A stretch of 44,798 bases of DNA from Conidiobolus incongruus B7586. Lineage: Eukaryota; Entomophthoromycota; Entomophthoromycetes; Entomophthorales; Conidiobolaceae. The position numbers were made by a program, and so were the translations under genes. The stretch's first letter is position 1. Each line of letters starts with the position of its first letter. This document shows, one piece after another, positions 11,778 through 22,820 of this stretch. Where the stretch lies: the NCBI GenBank assembly GCA_000697335.1, contig JNEM01006047.1:1-44798 (forward strand). The letters run 5' to 3'. The notes beneath the pieces are model-generated. The model was not told the origin of the DNA, ran no database searches, and saw nothing but the letters and a program-made list of their open reading frames with translations.

Positions 11778-12950
11778 TTTTTAATTTAAACAATTAATTA
11801 AATTAATTTGTATCGATGAGAATTAAATTATTTAAATTGAATTTATTTATTATGGTATCTGTTATTCAATAAACATAATATTAATTAAAATTTTGATTAT
11901 TTATTCAAATAATATATTCGAACAAGTTTAATTCATCTCATGTATTAACTATAAATTCTGATAATATTGAATATTTAATGTAAATTTATAACTAATCTGG
12001 ATTAATAGTAATTAAAAATATGATGGAAAATCGATAAATATATTGACCAATATAATAATATATATTATATATATTTCAAATAATTTGAATATAAAAAAAT
12101 CAAAAAATATTAAAAAATTTAAATTCAAAATCGCTAAATCACCTTAATTTAGTCTTTTTAACGAAATAATTTAATACAAGTCATTCATATTATCTCCACA
12201 AATAACTCTCAACTTATTAAAATCTTATAAAAATATATTAATTTAAACTTATAAAATCATTCAATTTTGAATGAATTCGTTTATATAGTTGAATATAGTA
12301 GTTATTAAATTTCATATTAGACTTATATTATACTTTCGTACCGAATATTGGTAAAAATTCTCACATTGATTAATACAGAATAATTAACAAACAGAGTAAA
12401 ATCAAGATATTAAATTAAAATTTTATTAGAATGATTGTCGAGTAAAAGTATCTATATGTTGATTATTACAGTTATCAATTAATTATTTTTCTCGCTATTT
12501 CCTTATTCAATTTGTAATTAAACACTTTGTTTTTGAATTGATCTTAAAATGACATTAGAGGATTTAATATATTGTAGTATCTGCTGCCTTAACAGTATGA
12601 TATTCTGTAATGATGTAGCGATACTGTTTTTATATTAGTATATAAAGAAACTGTAGTAATATTGAAGCTCTATTTGGTTAATATTTCCTATTGTTTCATG
12701 CACTTAAGCTATATGTAAAAATGTGATATAGCAATGGTTTATATGTAATGTTTCATCACGTTTTGTCGATTTCAAGGATTTATTAGTATTCACTATAGTA
12801 TCTCTCTAATGAGAATCCAAGATGCTGTTACATGGTCTGATTATGATCACTTTTAATTTAAAACTTAATATATATCCGATAAATGTCAATGATTAAGCTG
12901 TAAAAACGTGTTTAATATATTTGATGAATTCAAATAATATTCTTTTCAAC
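11778..12950. other. AT-rich intergenic DNA
   Basis: This lies between the ankyrin gene's 5' end and the lipase promoter, so both probably draw regulatory sequence from it. The stretch ~12540-12850 is less AT-rich but has no open frame. No gene was seen. Confidence 0.6.
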
Positions 12951-12955
12951 TTCAA

Positions 12956-12963
12956 TATAAAAG
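12956..12963 (+). promoter_or_regulatory. Probable TATA box of the lipase gene
   Basis: TATAAAAG lies 65 bases upstream of the lipase ATG, a good match to the TATA consensus at a plausible distance, in line with the gene's highly-expressed codon pattern. Confidence 0.5.
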
Positions 12964-13027
12964 CATTATGATATTTGACAAACAAAAGATATCATCGAAT
13001 ATAAGTGACAATTGAATAATAGCCATT

Positions 13028-14050
13028 ATGAAATTTTCATTGCTTGCATTGAGTTTATTGGGTGTGAAAGCCGATTTTAACTACACTTTAGATGCTTTAG
13101 CCGAAGAGTACCCCGAACCCAGGACCATCTTGCGTCATCCCAAAAAATTCCACGATGAATTGTTGAATTTACCAGATTCTTTCATCTGGGATATTATGAA
13201 TTTGGGTAAGAAGTTGCCTCCCATTCGTCAGAATCCCCCTACCAAGGTTCCCATTGTATCTGTTGAACGCTTGAAGTACCATGTTAAGCCCGCTCTCCTT
13301 CCTTATTGTCTCAAAGATGAGGATTATGAAGATGCTGAACCCGATAGAAAGAATGTTCAGTATGGTGACTTTACCTTGGATAAGATTTATCGTAATATGA
13401 ACTATGGCTCAATGGTCATTACTGGATTCCTCCACGACCAAAAGATCATTGTCGTATCCCATCGTGGTACCGCTAACTTGAGAAACTGGTTACGCAACAT
13501 CAGCTATGGTCAAGTGCCAATGAGAGGTGCTCCTAGAGATGTCAGAGTCCATGAAGGATTCTTGGGTATTTACAGATCTACTGGTAAGAGCTCCAATGAA
13601 AGATTGAATCAATTATTGGCCGATCCTAAGTATAAAGACTACAAGGTCGTATTCACTGGTGTCAGCTTGGGTGCTGCTACCGCCCTCATTCACGCCTTCG
13701 ATGCCGGTAAGCGCCTCAAGGATGCCGGTCGTACCGTCGAACTCTTTACTTATGTCGGCCCCCGTGTTGGTAACCGCGCTTTTGTCGACCATTTCATCTC
13801 CTTAGGCATTATCACTGGAAGATACACCAATGGAGGCGATATTGTCTCCAAGATGTACCCTAGAACCAAGGGTTATGTCCACGTCCCTGGTGAATTCTTC
13901 AGTCCTCCCAACTCTGGTGATAAGGTCATCACCTGTAGCCAAGCTTGGGACGAAGATCCCAACTGTGGATGGAGCACTAACGATAACATTCGTTTAATTG
14001 ACCATGCTTTCGCTTTTGGAGATATTCAAAAATTATGCCCTTATAATTAA
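13028..14050 (+). CDS. Secreted class 3 (fungal-type) triacylglycerol lipase
   Basis: A single-exon gene for a 340-residue lipase of the alpha/beta-hydrolase class 3 family. Residues 1-15 (MKFSLLALSLLGVKA) are a short signal peptide, so the enzyme is secreted. The nucleophile elbow is G-V-S-L-G (211-215) with Ser213. The acid is most likely Asp271 in TNGGDIVSK and the base His326 in IDHAFAF. The oxyanion-hole strand is IVVSHRGTANLRNW (141-154). Cysteines at 94, 303, 313 and 337 may form disulfides. Expected activity is hydrolysis of acylglycerols outside the cell, in nutrition or, if the organism is insect-associated, in host penetration (inference). Codon use is much more C/G-ending than in neighbouring genes, and a TATA box lies 65 bp upstream, both consistent with strong expression. 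Confidence 0.93.
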   Translation: MKFSLLALSLLGVKADFNYTLDALAEEYPEPRTILRHPKKFHDELLNLPDSFIWDIMNLGKKLPPIRQNPPTKVPIVSVERLKYHVKPALLPYCLKDEDYEDAEPDRKNVQYGDFTLDKIYRNMNYGSMVITGFLHDQKIIVVSHRGTANLRNWLRNISYGQVPMRGAPRDVRVHEGFLGIYRSTGKSSNERLNQLLADPKYKDYKVVFTGVSLGAATALIHAFDAGKRLKDAGRTVELFTYVGPRVGNRAFVDHFISLGIITGRYTNGGDIVSKMYPRTKGYVHVPGEFFSPPNSGDKVITCSQAWDEDPNCGWSTNDNIRLIDHAFAFGDIQKLCPYN

Positions 14051-14332
14051 TAAATTATTTATGATCTATATTACTATATTGAAAATCTAATAATTTATAT
14101 AATGGCAACTGATAAAATAAGTTGATCAAAAATTTGTTACGCATAATTATTATTATAAAAATTGACATAATAAACCAATCAATCATAGTAATTCATTTGT
14201 AATAATTGATTAAGATAATTCTACTCATTTGAATAATATTACAAATACAGATAAATAATTATCTATTAAAATAAAGTAATTGTACATATATCATAATTCT
14301 AAATAATATATTAAGCCCTCATGAATTAAAAT

Positions 14333-17300
14333 TTATTGATTCAGCTGCATAATTAAGACATCCAACTCTTGACAAATTAAATTATCTTGACAAGCTTGGC
14401 GAATAGTTCTAAAGTAATTTTAATAAAATAAGAAATGAAATGAATTTATAAATGACTTGCCTGAGCATATTAACATCCTTGAGATTGAAAGCTTCTTGAC
14501 CAGCCTCACGATAAGCTTTAATATCCAAAAATAATTGTGGCCTGATAGATGCATCGCACTTAACGACATATCGCATCGCTTGATTGGGCTGTTTCGCTTC
14601 GACACATGCCTTATAAAATGGCTTGAGAATTATTGAATTAGTTAATTAAAAGAAATTGTGCAAGTTGATGTATATTTACCAAATAGCCAATTGGAGATTT
14701 CTTGGACTTGGAAAATGCTTCCAAACCTTCCCAGTTTCTCGCTTGGACTAATCCTTTGAGTTTGAGCCACCAGAATCTAGATCAAAATGAGTATAACATT
14801 AATCACATCTCATTGATAAAATACCTCTTGTCACTAATGTTAAATGTGCTCTTCAATTGATTGACGGTTGTTTGATCGTCCAATTTTGCTGCTAAAATCA
14901 CAGTATCTGCTAAACTTTTGCCAACGAAAGGTTGTCGTGTTTTAGATTCCAATTCTGATTGGATTTTCAATAATGTGATTTGCTCTTCCATTAACTATAA
15001 TATCAGATTAGGAAATGTCATTATATAAAAGCGAATATTAAATACCTGAGCTGAGTTGCCAGAGAATTTGACACCGTTGAACCGCTTAGAGGCGTCTTTC
15101 CATACTTGAATTACTTCTTCAACGCTCTTAGAGGGATAGGCTTGTTGAATGTCAAAAATCGCGCGGTCGAGTGTACGATCTTCTTGGTAGTAAAAGTCTT
15201 TGAGTAGTTGGGGGTCTTGGTACTTGATATTCAACTCAAATAAAGAGCTTGCAATCGGGTATTTGGATAATGTTTGGAAGAAATCGCCTAATGGAAGCTT
15301 TCTTTGGAGCATCTGTAATACCAGGTAAACTAATAAAAACTTAATAAAAAAACCCATAGTTTAGTGCTGGATAGTTACCTAAATTGGGATCACCACTTAG
15401 TATAGCTTTCTCTAAAGCAAGTCCATCTTGATTCATATTCAAAAGCATTGGAATTTGTCGAGATGTCTTTGGTTCTTTATCTAGCAACTACATTGGACGT
15501 CAGGTAATTAATGATTTAAAAATAGAATAAGAATTACTTTGATAGCGAGTTTAAATAATCCCATTTCATTAGCAACCTTAGCTATTTGATGATAGGCTAA
15601 GCCTGGTTTGTTATCTCCAATTTTATTGAGGACAATTCGAGAAGTGGTTTCTTCATCTTCAATAGAATATCGAATCTAGTAGTATTTTAATTAAATTAAT
15701 TATTAGTATTATGAGACTTAATTTACCTTGGTGCAAGCCCAGTCAATGATCACATCATCAGTTTTCCACTTCAAATGTTCACATACTTTAATAGCGAGTA
15801 AATGCTTTCTTAAGCTCAATAATCTTTTCAACACCTTCTGAGGGCCTAGAATTTCTCTGTATTGATATAGAGTGAGGGGAAGACCGACCGATGGATGGCG
15901 CAAGCAGTTTAAAACGCGTAAAGTGGTAGCCATTTCAATAAATGGGGTTGGGTTAAATTCATACAAAAAGCTTTTTCCAAATGAGGCAGCCTAAAAATTA
16001 AAATTAAAATCAAATCACTTATTATATAAAAAAATCCCTTATTTACTTTTAATAATTGTTTTTGAAGATCGATGGACCACTGTTGACCGGCTGCTTCAAT
16101 ACATGAATTTACAGCAAATTCTAATTGATTACCAATATTACGAATATTTTCATCTGCTTTGGGTGATTTTTTCTGAAAAAATTATAATAAGTCACTCTGT
16201 CATTTAAAAATGAATTAATTGAAAATTACACAAAAATGATCCAATGCTTCATATAACATTGCAGATGGAGAAGTAGAGCCAATCCCAAATAAGCTTTCAG
16301 TTGCTGGATCTAATTTGGTTAAAAATTCAACACCATCTTGAGAGATGATTAAAATCCCGTCTTCTTCAGTTGCAAAATGAACCATGTGACCGTCGAAGAA
16401 CAGTTGACTGAAGTCTCCGAAAGGTCCTAACATTGTTGTAGAATTTGTTGTATGCAATAACAAAAGATCATTGCCACACCTAGTGAAAAATTAATATTGA
16501 AATGAATGATAAAATGAGATCAAATGGTACCAAGCAACTTTTAGAATATTTTCCAATGAACTGAGGTCTTGTTCGAGATATTTCTTATGAAAATCAGAAG
16601 AAACAACAAGTGCTTGACAATCAAAAGTAATTAAACATAATAACTTTCCATTAGGAGAAAGTGCAATATGAATAAAAGGGCCCTGTTGAAGTAATTGATC
16701 ATTAGCCCCTTGACTATCAAGTGCAATAACAGTACTCTGAGTAGCCAGCAATACTTCAACATGCTTGCTCAGTGACAGATCTGGTGGGATAATACACCAT
16801 GAGTGAATGGTCTCTTCACCTGGATGATAATTTAAAGTTTGGGCCAAAGGTTGATCATAATCAGAAATATGAATAAATTGAGAGTCTGAAGTCAACACAA
16901 TCAACCCACTATCCCAGAACTTAGCTTCAGAAACACGTACTCCAGAGGTCAATCCGAGTGAAAAGGTTTTGAAATCACCAAATAATTGATAAATTCTGAC
17001 TGTACCATCTTCGAATACAGCTGCCAAATTATCCTCATGAGTCCAGCCTAAATTTATTAATCTTGCTTTCTCCCATTTGATTCTGTTGACTAATACACCA
17101 GATAATGTGTAAATTAAAATTTGGGTGGATAATTGGGGCTGTGTCGACTGAATAAGTTTGGTTGTATCTCTTACCAGTGCTAAATAGATATATATATATA
17201 TTAATTCATTATCACAAATATTACTATCATTTCATACCCAATAAACCCATTCCTCTACCCATTACCACTCTATAATGATCAAAATTGAGTTCGAAATGGT

Positions 17301-17478
17301 CTAGATTATATAGTGTATGCTTTCTGTCAAAGGGAATCAGCCTATAAATACTATAATAATTTTTCAAATTTGAAAATATAACTTACGAATAAAAAGTATT
17401 CCCTAATTGTATCCAGTTAGCTGATACCAACCCGGAAGATAAAGGCTCAAACATTGGTGAATTTTCGAATTCAAACAT
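14333..17478 (-). CDS. VPS16: Vps16, core subunit of HOPS/CORVET tethering complexes
   Basis: I assembled 13 exons on the minus strand: 17387-17478, 17238-17341, 16531-17179, 16230-16479, 16047-16172, 15727-15990, 15538-15675, 15379-15487, 15046-15329, 14825-14994, 14680-14776, 14461-14621, 14333-14408. All phases agree and give 839 residues, the length of human Vps16. The N-terminal half is a beta-propeller ([33 protein letters not shown]). The C-terminal half is an alpha-solenoid with family-diagnostic stretches: [55 protein letters not shown] and [13 protein letters not shown]. Vps16 binds Vps33 and drives fusion at endosomes and the vacuole. Introns are 48-58 nt; the last (14409-14460) has a GC donor. 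It is head-to-head with the SEC9-type SNARE gene, another membrane-fusion factor, 981 bp away. Confidence 0.96.
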
Positions 17479-18459
17479 TTTTAAAAATTTCGATCTAATT
17501 AGTAGTTTGAACTAAATAATAATATCGATAATTTAAATAATAGATTTAGTATTGTTTTATGTAATATTGATGCTATTAAATTAATTAGTTATATATAGAG
17601 TTCAATATTTTAATTTTGAATTAATGACAATTGATTTGATTGATTTATCCAAGTGCTAGTCACATACTTGACCATAAATGATTACATCATATTTTGATGA
17701 ATTATGGGTTCAATTGAATAACTTAAGATAATTGTATAAAAATTAATAAAACTGGTTTTTTGAGTGAAAGCATAAATTTTTAAAATTTAGAAATATCACT
17801 TCAGGTTTATTTATAATTGAAATTTTTGCATTATTCAATTTATAATAGTAGCATTTGAGAGCGTTGAAAACTGACACAATGAAAATTATTTAAAATACCG
17901 ATCAAATCGCAATTAAATACCTGAATCACAAATCATAGCATTATTAATATTTTTATTAAGAGATTATGGTACTGCAATTTTTTTTATTATATTACAAGTT
18001 CGAATTTCTTAGTGATATATAATTTTTAACATTATTTGTTAAAGAAAATTCCAATTAGATTTTTAACAATTGGAATAGACAAAAACTACTTTAAAAAGTT
18101 GTAAAATTGATTATATTCTCCAAAAAAGAGTTATAGATTCATTTTCTCTCTATATATATTATTTTAAAATAGAATCAAAATCAATGATTATTCATTATTT
18201 AATATTTATATTAAATTTCAGTGCATTAATGGAATAAAACAATTGGGAGGATATCTTGGCGCAGTTGCGGTAAATGAATATTGATCAATTGGAAATTACA
18301 ATTTTTGAGGTTTGGTGAATTTTCAGTGATTGGTCAATGGATTTTAGTCTCCAATTTATTCAATCAATCCATAAAATTATAAGTTGATTCTTTTATTCAT
18401 TAATTCATTTCAATTCTTAATTTTTATACTAATACGCTAATCAAATAATAATATATAAA
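17479..18459. other. Divergent intergenic region between VPS16 and the SEC9-type gene
   Basis: AT-rich DNA with no open frame, expected to hold both promoters. A short less AT-rich stretch near 18220-18330 reads open for only a few codons and may be 5'UTR of the SNARE gene, possibly with an intron. Confidence 0.5.
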
Positions 18460-19322
18460 ATGTCAGATTATCGTAGTTTTAGAGCTAATCAAAATAAACC
18501 AGCTAATAACTTTAGCTTACCTGATAAAAAAGATGAAGAATATACCGAAGAAGATATTAATATGGTCAAAAGTCAAATTCGCAGTATAAAGCAAGATTCC
18601 GCTGCTGCTACAAGACAAGCTGTCGCTAGATTGGCTCAAACTGAAGAGATGGCTGTGAACACTATGGAAAAATTGGGAACCCAATCTGGTAAGTATTCTT
18701 TTTATTTGAACAATATATAGAATATTTCATTTAATCATGATATATAGAAAAAATCAACAGTGTTGACCGTCAAATGAAAATTGCCGACCTCCAAGCAGAT
18801 TTAGCTTTGGAACAGAGTGCTGAGTTGAAGAGAATCAACGGTTCAATGTTTAGCTTTTTCAAAAACCCATTCAAATCTAAGAGTAAAAACGAACTTGAAA
18901 TTGAAAGATTGAAGAGAGACCATCAAGCAGCTCTCGAGAGAGACGACGAAGCTAGAAAGTTCGATTTTGACACCAAGAATCGTATTAATAATGCAGTTAA
19001 CGAAAGCAAAAATCATACCATCTCAGGCGGATCTTTGCCTATGCAAAATACTAACAATTACTCCAATGCCAGTACTCGTAGCGCTCCTGCTAAATCTAAA
19101 TACAATTTTGAAGAAGATGCTGATGGTCAAGCTTTAGAAGATGAAATTGACAGCAACTTGGATCTTATTTCTAATTCATTGAACCGTCTTAAGAATTTAT
19201 CATTGAATATGTCTAACGAATTGGATATTCAAAATAGCAAAATTAAGGATATCACCAAGAATTCTGAAGGCGTTCACGAAAAACTGGTTATCGGACAAAA
19301 CAGAATTAAGCGCATTAACTAG
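18460..19322 (+). CDS. SNAP-25/Sec9-type Qbc t-SNARE
   Basis: Two exons (18460-18688 and 18748-19322) separated by a 59-nt GTAAGT...ATAG intron, phase 1, give 267 residues. The protein has two SNARE coiled coils. The Qb helix spans roughly residues 30-95 with zero-layer Gln75 (KLGTQSEKI). The Qc helix spans ~205-267 with zero-layer Gln238 (ELDIQNSKI). The linker holds a hydrophobic/basic segment (MFSFFKNPFKSK) and a Ser/Asn-rich region. There is no cysteine cluster for palmitoylation, as in fungal Sec9 and SNAP-29. Such proteins pair with a syntaxin and a synaptobrevin for exocytic or endosomal fusion. The intron falls exactly beside the Qb zero layer. Family is firm; Sec9 versus SNAP-29 orthology is not. 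Confidence 0.92.
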
Positions 19323-19690
19323 TATTTTAGCGATATTTTTCGCCTAACCATTAAAAAACAGTCAGCTCATTTTTCATTATATTTTTTTTTAAATTTCAAT
19401 GTGATATGTATCATTTTATATACTTATACATAATTTAATGTGTTTTGAATTTCAAAAAAGTTATGTTGTCAATATGTTAATTTCAAACCAATTTATAAAT
19501 CATTTCATATAATATTTGTTTTAACCTTGTTTTATAAGATTTATAAAACTAAAATTTTACATTTTAAACTATGATAGAATTAACTTAAATTTTGCAAATT
19601 GAAAAAAATATTTGAGAAAATAAATATACTAATCATAAAAAATGAAATTGAATTGAAAGTTTAAAATATATGATAAAGAATCGATTTAGG
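19323..19690. other. Intergenic DNA after the SNARE gene
   Basis: AT-rich sequence without open frames, containing the 3'UTR of the SNARE gene and the 3' flank of the tRNA gene. Nothing else was seen. Confidence 0.5.
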
Positions 19691-19697
19691 AGTATAT

Positions 19698-19702
19698 AAA
19701 AA
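19698..19702 (-). terminator. RNA polymerase III terminator of the tRNA-Ile gene
   Basis: On the minus strand a run of five T residues begins 8 bases after the discriminator base of the tRNA, a normal Pol III stop signal. Confidence 0.6.
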
Positions 19703-19710
19703 CAGGATTT

Positions 19711-19784
19711 TGCTCCCAACAGGGATCGAACCTGTGACCTTGGCGTTATTAGCACCACGCTCTAACCAACTGAGCTATGGGAGC
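19711..19784 (-). tRNA. tRNA-Ile (anticodon AAT)
   Basis: The minus strand folds into a standard cloverleaf: a perfect 7-bp acceptor stem (GCTCCCA with TGGGAGC), discriminator A, and D arm AGCTCAGTTGGTTAGAGC. The anticodon stem TGGTG/CGCCA contains one T-G pair. Loop CTAATAA gives anticodon AAT (inosine-modified, reads ATT/ATC/ATA). The T arm is AGGTTCGATCCC. The internal promoters are visible: A box TAGCTCAGTTGG and B box GGTTCGATCCC. There is no intron, and the 3' CCA is not encoded, as normal for a nuclear eukaryotic tRNA. Confidence 0.96.
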
Positions 19785-20332
19785 TATATAACTATATGTA
19801 GTTCATAATCATATCTTAGTTTATTAAATTATTTGTATTAAAATAATTATTCTATCATTTTGATACTTTTTTCCTGTAAACATTTTATTCTTATCCAATT
19901 TAATCACAATATTTGATACATATTTCTTAATTTTTTTTATATAATATTAAAATTTCGATAAACGTTAAATGAATCAACTTTATTAATTTTAAAGTTTGTT
20001 TTTTTCAGATTTAAATAATTCAAAGTTTTAATATTAAACCAAACATATTCTAAATATTTTATTGTCAAATCATTTTGAAATCGTTATCATTATAAGTTAA
20101 ACAAATGATATTTCAGAATTATTAATAAAAATAATAATATAATTTATTGATATTATGATTGAATTATTGTTATATCAACTGTTTATGATATCTATTGATA
20201 TATAAGAGAATTAATTTAGTCTATAATAAGGATGATGTTTGAATCTTCTAAATTAGTTAAAATGAGGGATTGTTGCTAAAATAACAATAATTCGTAGAAT
20301 GATTTGACACTAAAGGATCAATCTGGTTGGAA
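19785..20332. other. AT-rich intergenic DNA
   Basis: Upstream flank of the tRNA and 3' flank of TSR2. No open frame or distinctive motif was seen. Confidence 0.6.
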
Positions 20333-20891
20333 TTATTCTTGCATTTCATCTGAGTCATATTCTTCATCTTCATCGTCTTCATCGTCTTCATCTTCATCGT
20401 TATTTTCACCAGCGATAATATTAGTTTGATTGGTTTGGTTGGCAACTTGTTCTCTCAATTTAATTACGGTGGAATGATTTCCGGTAATGACTTCATTGTA
20501 GAGCTGAATACATTGTTTAGCAACCTAAAGGAAAGAATGAATAATTAGATTAATAACAAATAAATATTAATATTACAATATAGGAGGAGTCGTCTTCCAA
20601 AACAGTTTCAAATTCATCACTCATAATTTGGTTTAAAATATCTTCAATATCTTCAACTTCAGTCTTTTTACCGTCTAAAACCATATCAGATTAAATATAT
20701 AAATTTTTTTGTAAATTTAAAATGATATTACTTTGGCCAAAATAATTAACAATAACATCAATCATCCAATCCCTTTTTTCTTTTGATTCAACACCTCCCC
20801 ACTCCATTTGAACGGCTAATTTTAAAGCATCCCACTTTTTAAAAATTAAAGTGACTCCTTCTTTAAAGGCTAAAGCATTAGGATGAACCAT
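20333..20891 (-). CDS. TSR2: Tsr2-like pre-rRNA processing protein (eS26 chaperone)
   Basis: Three exons (20732-20891, 20577-20674, 20333-20524) with introns of 57 and 52 nt and agreeing phases give 149 residues. The N-terminal half has the Tsr2 signature: FKEGVTLIFKKWDALKLAVQ, then MEWGGVESKEKRDWM. The middle is DIEDILNQIMSDEFETVLED, followed by VAKQCIQLYNEV. This matches family order and spacing. The C-terminus is an acidic run rich in Asp/Glu, as in yeast Tsr2, suited to binding basic eS26. Tsr2 escorts eS26 into the nucleus and loads it on pre-40S particles. The apparent Thr/Met/Lys-rich ORF in the last exon is a shadow frame of the acidic repeat. Confidence 0.92.
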
Positions 20892-21092
20892 TTTTTTATA
20901 TATTTATATTTATATAATGAATATAATCAATGTTTTTTATGAATTCAGTAAAAGAATTACATTATAAGGATGAATGAAATTTTGTATGTTTATGGGATTA
21001 TAATTATCCTTTTTATTAACTATTGGTGATCTATAATCATTCAATAGTTCATGTTTTATATATTGCATTTTAATTGGTTTGTCTTAGATAAT

Positions 21093-21129
<37 letters not shown>

Positions 21130-21269
21130 AATAATAAATGAAATATAACCAAACAACTCTAATAATAAGGAATATCTTAATCCCACAAAATTCAATCAAA
21201 ACGGTATATTACTTAAAATGAATCAAATTAGATAGAGTTCACTTTAATTAAAGTATTGAATAATTGTCA
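20892..21269. repeat. Intergenic DNA with an (AT)n microsatellite
   Basis: The region between TSR2 and the TFIIIC-like gene holds an uninterrupted (AT)15 tract at 21095-21124. Upstream promoter elements are not evident. A short ATG-started frame at ~21138-21203 ends at a GTATAT donor-like site and could be a first exon of the TFIIIC-like gene, but its phase does not fit the next block. Confidence 0.5.
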
Positions 21270-21884
21270 GCAACTAATAATAATGTAACAAAAGTTGAAA
21301 GTGACGATGAATATGTAATTTTCAAAGAACTGATTATTGATATTTTATCAAAGTTTATCATTTATTGTACTTTGATTCAGACAATTTATGTAACAATGGA
21401 ATTTGACTCTGATTAATGGGGTATTTTATCTAAACCAGGTCAAGCATATTGCATGACTGTAGATTTATATATATTAATAAATTCATCATATTTTATTTAT
21501 TGGAGAAAACTATTAGGGTCTGGATACTGGCCAACCATATTTACAAGCTGCTGAAACCACTTTTAGAGGACAGTATGATGAAGCTATTGGTACTGATATT
21601 TTATTTGTTGTACCCTGCCATTTAATAAATAAAGAAAATAACAATTATACTACAAATAATAGAAATGGAAATAAGAAAAATAATTCAGATAAATAATTTA
21701 TTATGATTGATATTAATTTTTATATACTCATATTTTGAAAAATGATCAACTCAGTTATTTAACGCATATGACTAAAAAGTTGAATATGCTTCGAATTGAC
21801 TTATTGGCTAAAAAGACGAAAGATAAAGAGATGAATGTTGATCCTGAGATGAATCTAATTAGCCTTTCGATTCCTATGATGTAA
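21270..21884 (+). pseudogene. TFIIIC triple-barrel subunit gene (GTF3C6/Tfc7-like), apparently interrupted
   Basis: Pieces match the TFIIIC triple-barrel domain in order. An acidic lead-in, VESDDEY, is followed by a likely 66-nt intron (21315-21380) and strand TIYVTMEFDSD. Then come WGILSKPGQAYCMT, a likely 58-nt intron (21459-21516) and the diagnostic core GLDTGQPYLQ plus TTFRGQYDEAIGTDILF. After an Asn-rich stretch, YLTHMTKKLNMLRIDLLAKK leads to a stop at 21882-21884. The human counterpart has the same order (LVLVEL...DSD, LGIDTERPILQ, GEYEDTLGT, CHTMKKLSMTRTLL). The frame is consistent over the first three exons except for one in-frame TAA at 21414-21416. No GT or GC donor of the right phase joins the core to the final exon, whose only acceptor ends at 21754. 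No clear start was found. It is either a recent pseudogene, a gene with unusual splicing, or a spot of assembly error. Confidence 0.6.
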
Positions 21885-22057
21885 TAGAATTAGAATAATT
21901 ACATTATTGATATACTTATAAATATTATTATATATAATTAAAAAGTTAATCAATTTATACTATTTTCAATATTAATTAAGTTTGTATTTTATATAAATAA
22001 TAATAAGATGTAATATTATTAGAATAAAATAATTTATAGAGAGATATTATAACATTT

Positions 22058-22477
22058 TTAATCTTGTTTAGTTTCAGTAGTTTGAGGCTTAACTTCTGAC
22101 TTATCTGGTCTAATCCTCCATCCTCTTAATTTTCTCTTCATTAATGATTTCTGGGATTCTTCAAGTGAGACATTAAAGTCCTCCAAATTAGGGGGATCGG
22201 GATATTTAAATTCGTGGTCTAAAGTGACAATAGCTTTCTTATAACTGGGATCTCTAGAACGTTGATTGGTTCCTGGATCTCTTCTAATTTTACCTTGATA
22301 TAGCATAGTACGAACATCAACAGGCTTGACTTTATAAATATTGGTTAGATAATCTTGAATATCCAACTTGGAAAGATGAATAGGAACTTTGAAAGCGACT
22401 TGATTAGGTGGTAATTTGGCACGGATCATCGTAAAGATGATATTGGGAAAATAGACTAATTTCTTGCCGTAAACCAT
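22058..22477 (-). CDS. Mitochondrial large-subunit ribosomal protein uL23m
   Basis: A single-exon gene for 139 residues. The fold signature of uL23 is visible: KVPIHLSKLDIQDYLTNIYK, then VKPVDVRTMLYQGKIRRD, with YKKAIVTLDHEF as the next strand. The N-terminal VYFPNIIFTMIRAKLPPNQVAFKVP matches mitochondrial L23 (yeast Mrp20 type) rather than cytosolic L25. The C-terminal extension is basic (KSLMKRKLRGWRIRP). The protein sits at the tunnel exit of the mitochondrial large subunit, where it contacts the inner-membrane insertion machinery in studied fungi. It is tail-to-tail with the TFIIIC-like gene (~170 bp) and head-to-head with the LYR gene (343 bp), another mitochondrial protein, so the two may share a promoter. 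Confidence 0.9.
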   Translation of the reverse strand: MVYGKKLVYFPNIIFTMIRAKLPPNQVAFKVPIHLSKLDIQDYLTNIYKVKPVDVRTMLYQGKIRRDPGTNQRSRDPSYKKAIVTLDHEFKYPDPPNLEDFNVSLEESQKSLMKRKLRGWRIRPDKSEVKPQTTETKQD

Positions 22478-22820
22478 ATTAAATAATTTAGTAAAATATT
22501 ACAAATAAATATTTATATCTGAATGTATTATTTCTAATATTTTGTATTAATTGAAAAATTCTATAATTATTATATATTTTTAATTTTAATTTAAGTTCAA
22601 CTTTTATTTAAATTTCAATATATTTATATTTATTAAACTGAAATTATATGGGTTATGGGATAGAGATTTGATATAACAATCAATCCCATAACTGAATAAA
22701 GATTTTAATTTATTCATAAATAGCTAATATCATGGCTAAATACTTGATTTTATTAAATATCCAATTAATTTTTTTATAATTTAAAATAAATCTTTTTATC
22801 TAAAATTAAAACTTTTCAAA
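22478..22820. other. Divergent promoter region between uL23m and the LYR gene
   Basis: 343 bp of AT-rich sequence separate two divergent genes for mitochondrial proteins. No distinctive motif was recognised. Confidence 0.4.

Noticed and set aside
18220-18300. Short coding-looking stretch upstream of the SNARE gene
   Set aside because: Open for only a few codons and does not connect in frame to the SNARE ATG; more likely 5'UTR.
20257-20445. 62-codon Lys/Met/Thr-rich frame
   Set aside because: It is an alternative frame of the acidic Asp/Glu repeat in TSR2 exon 3.
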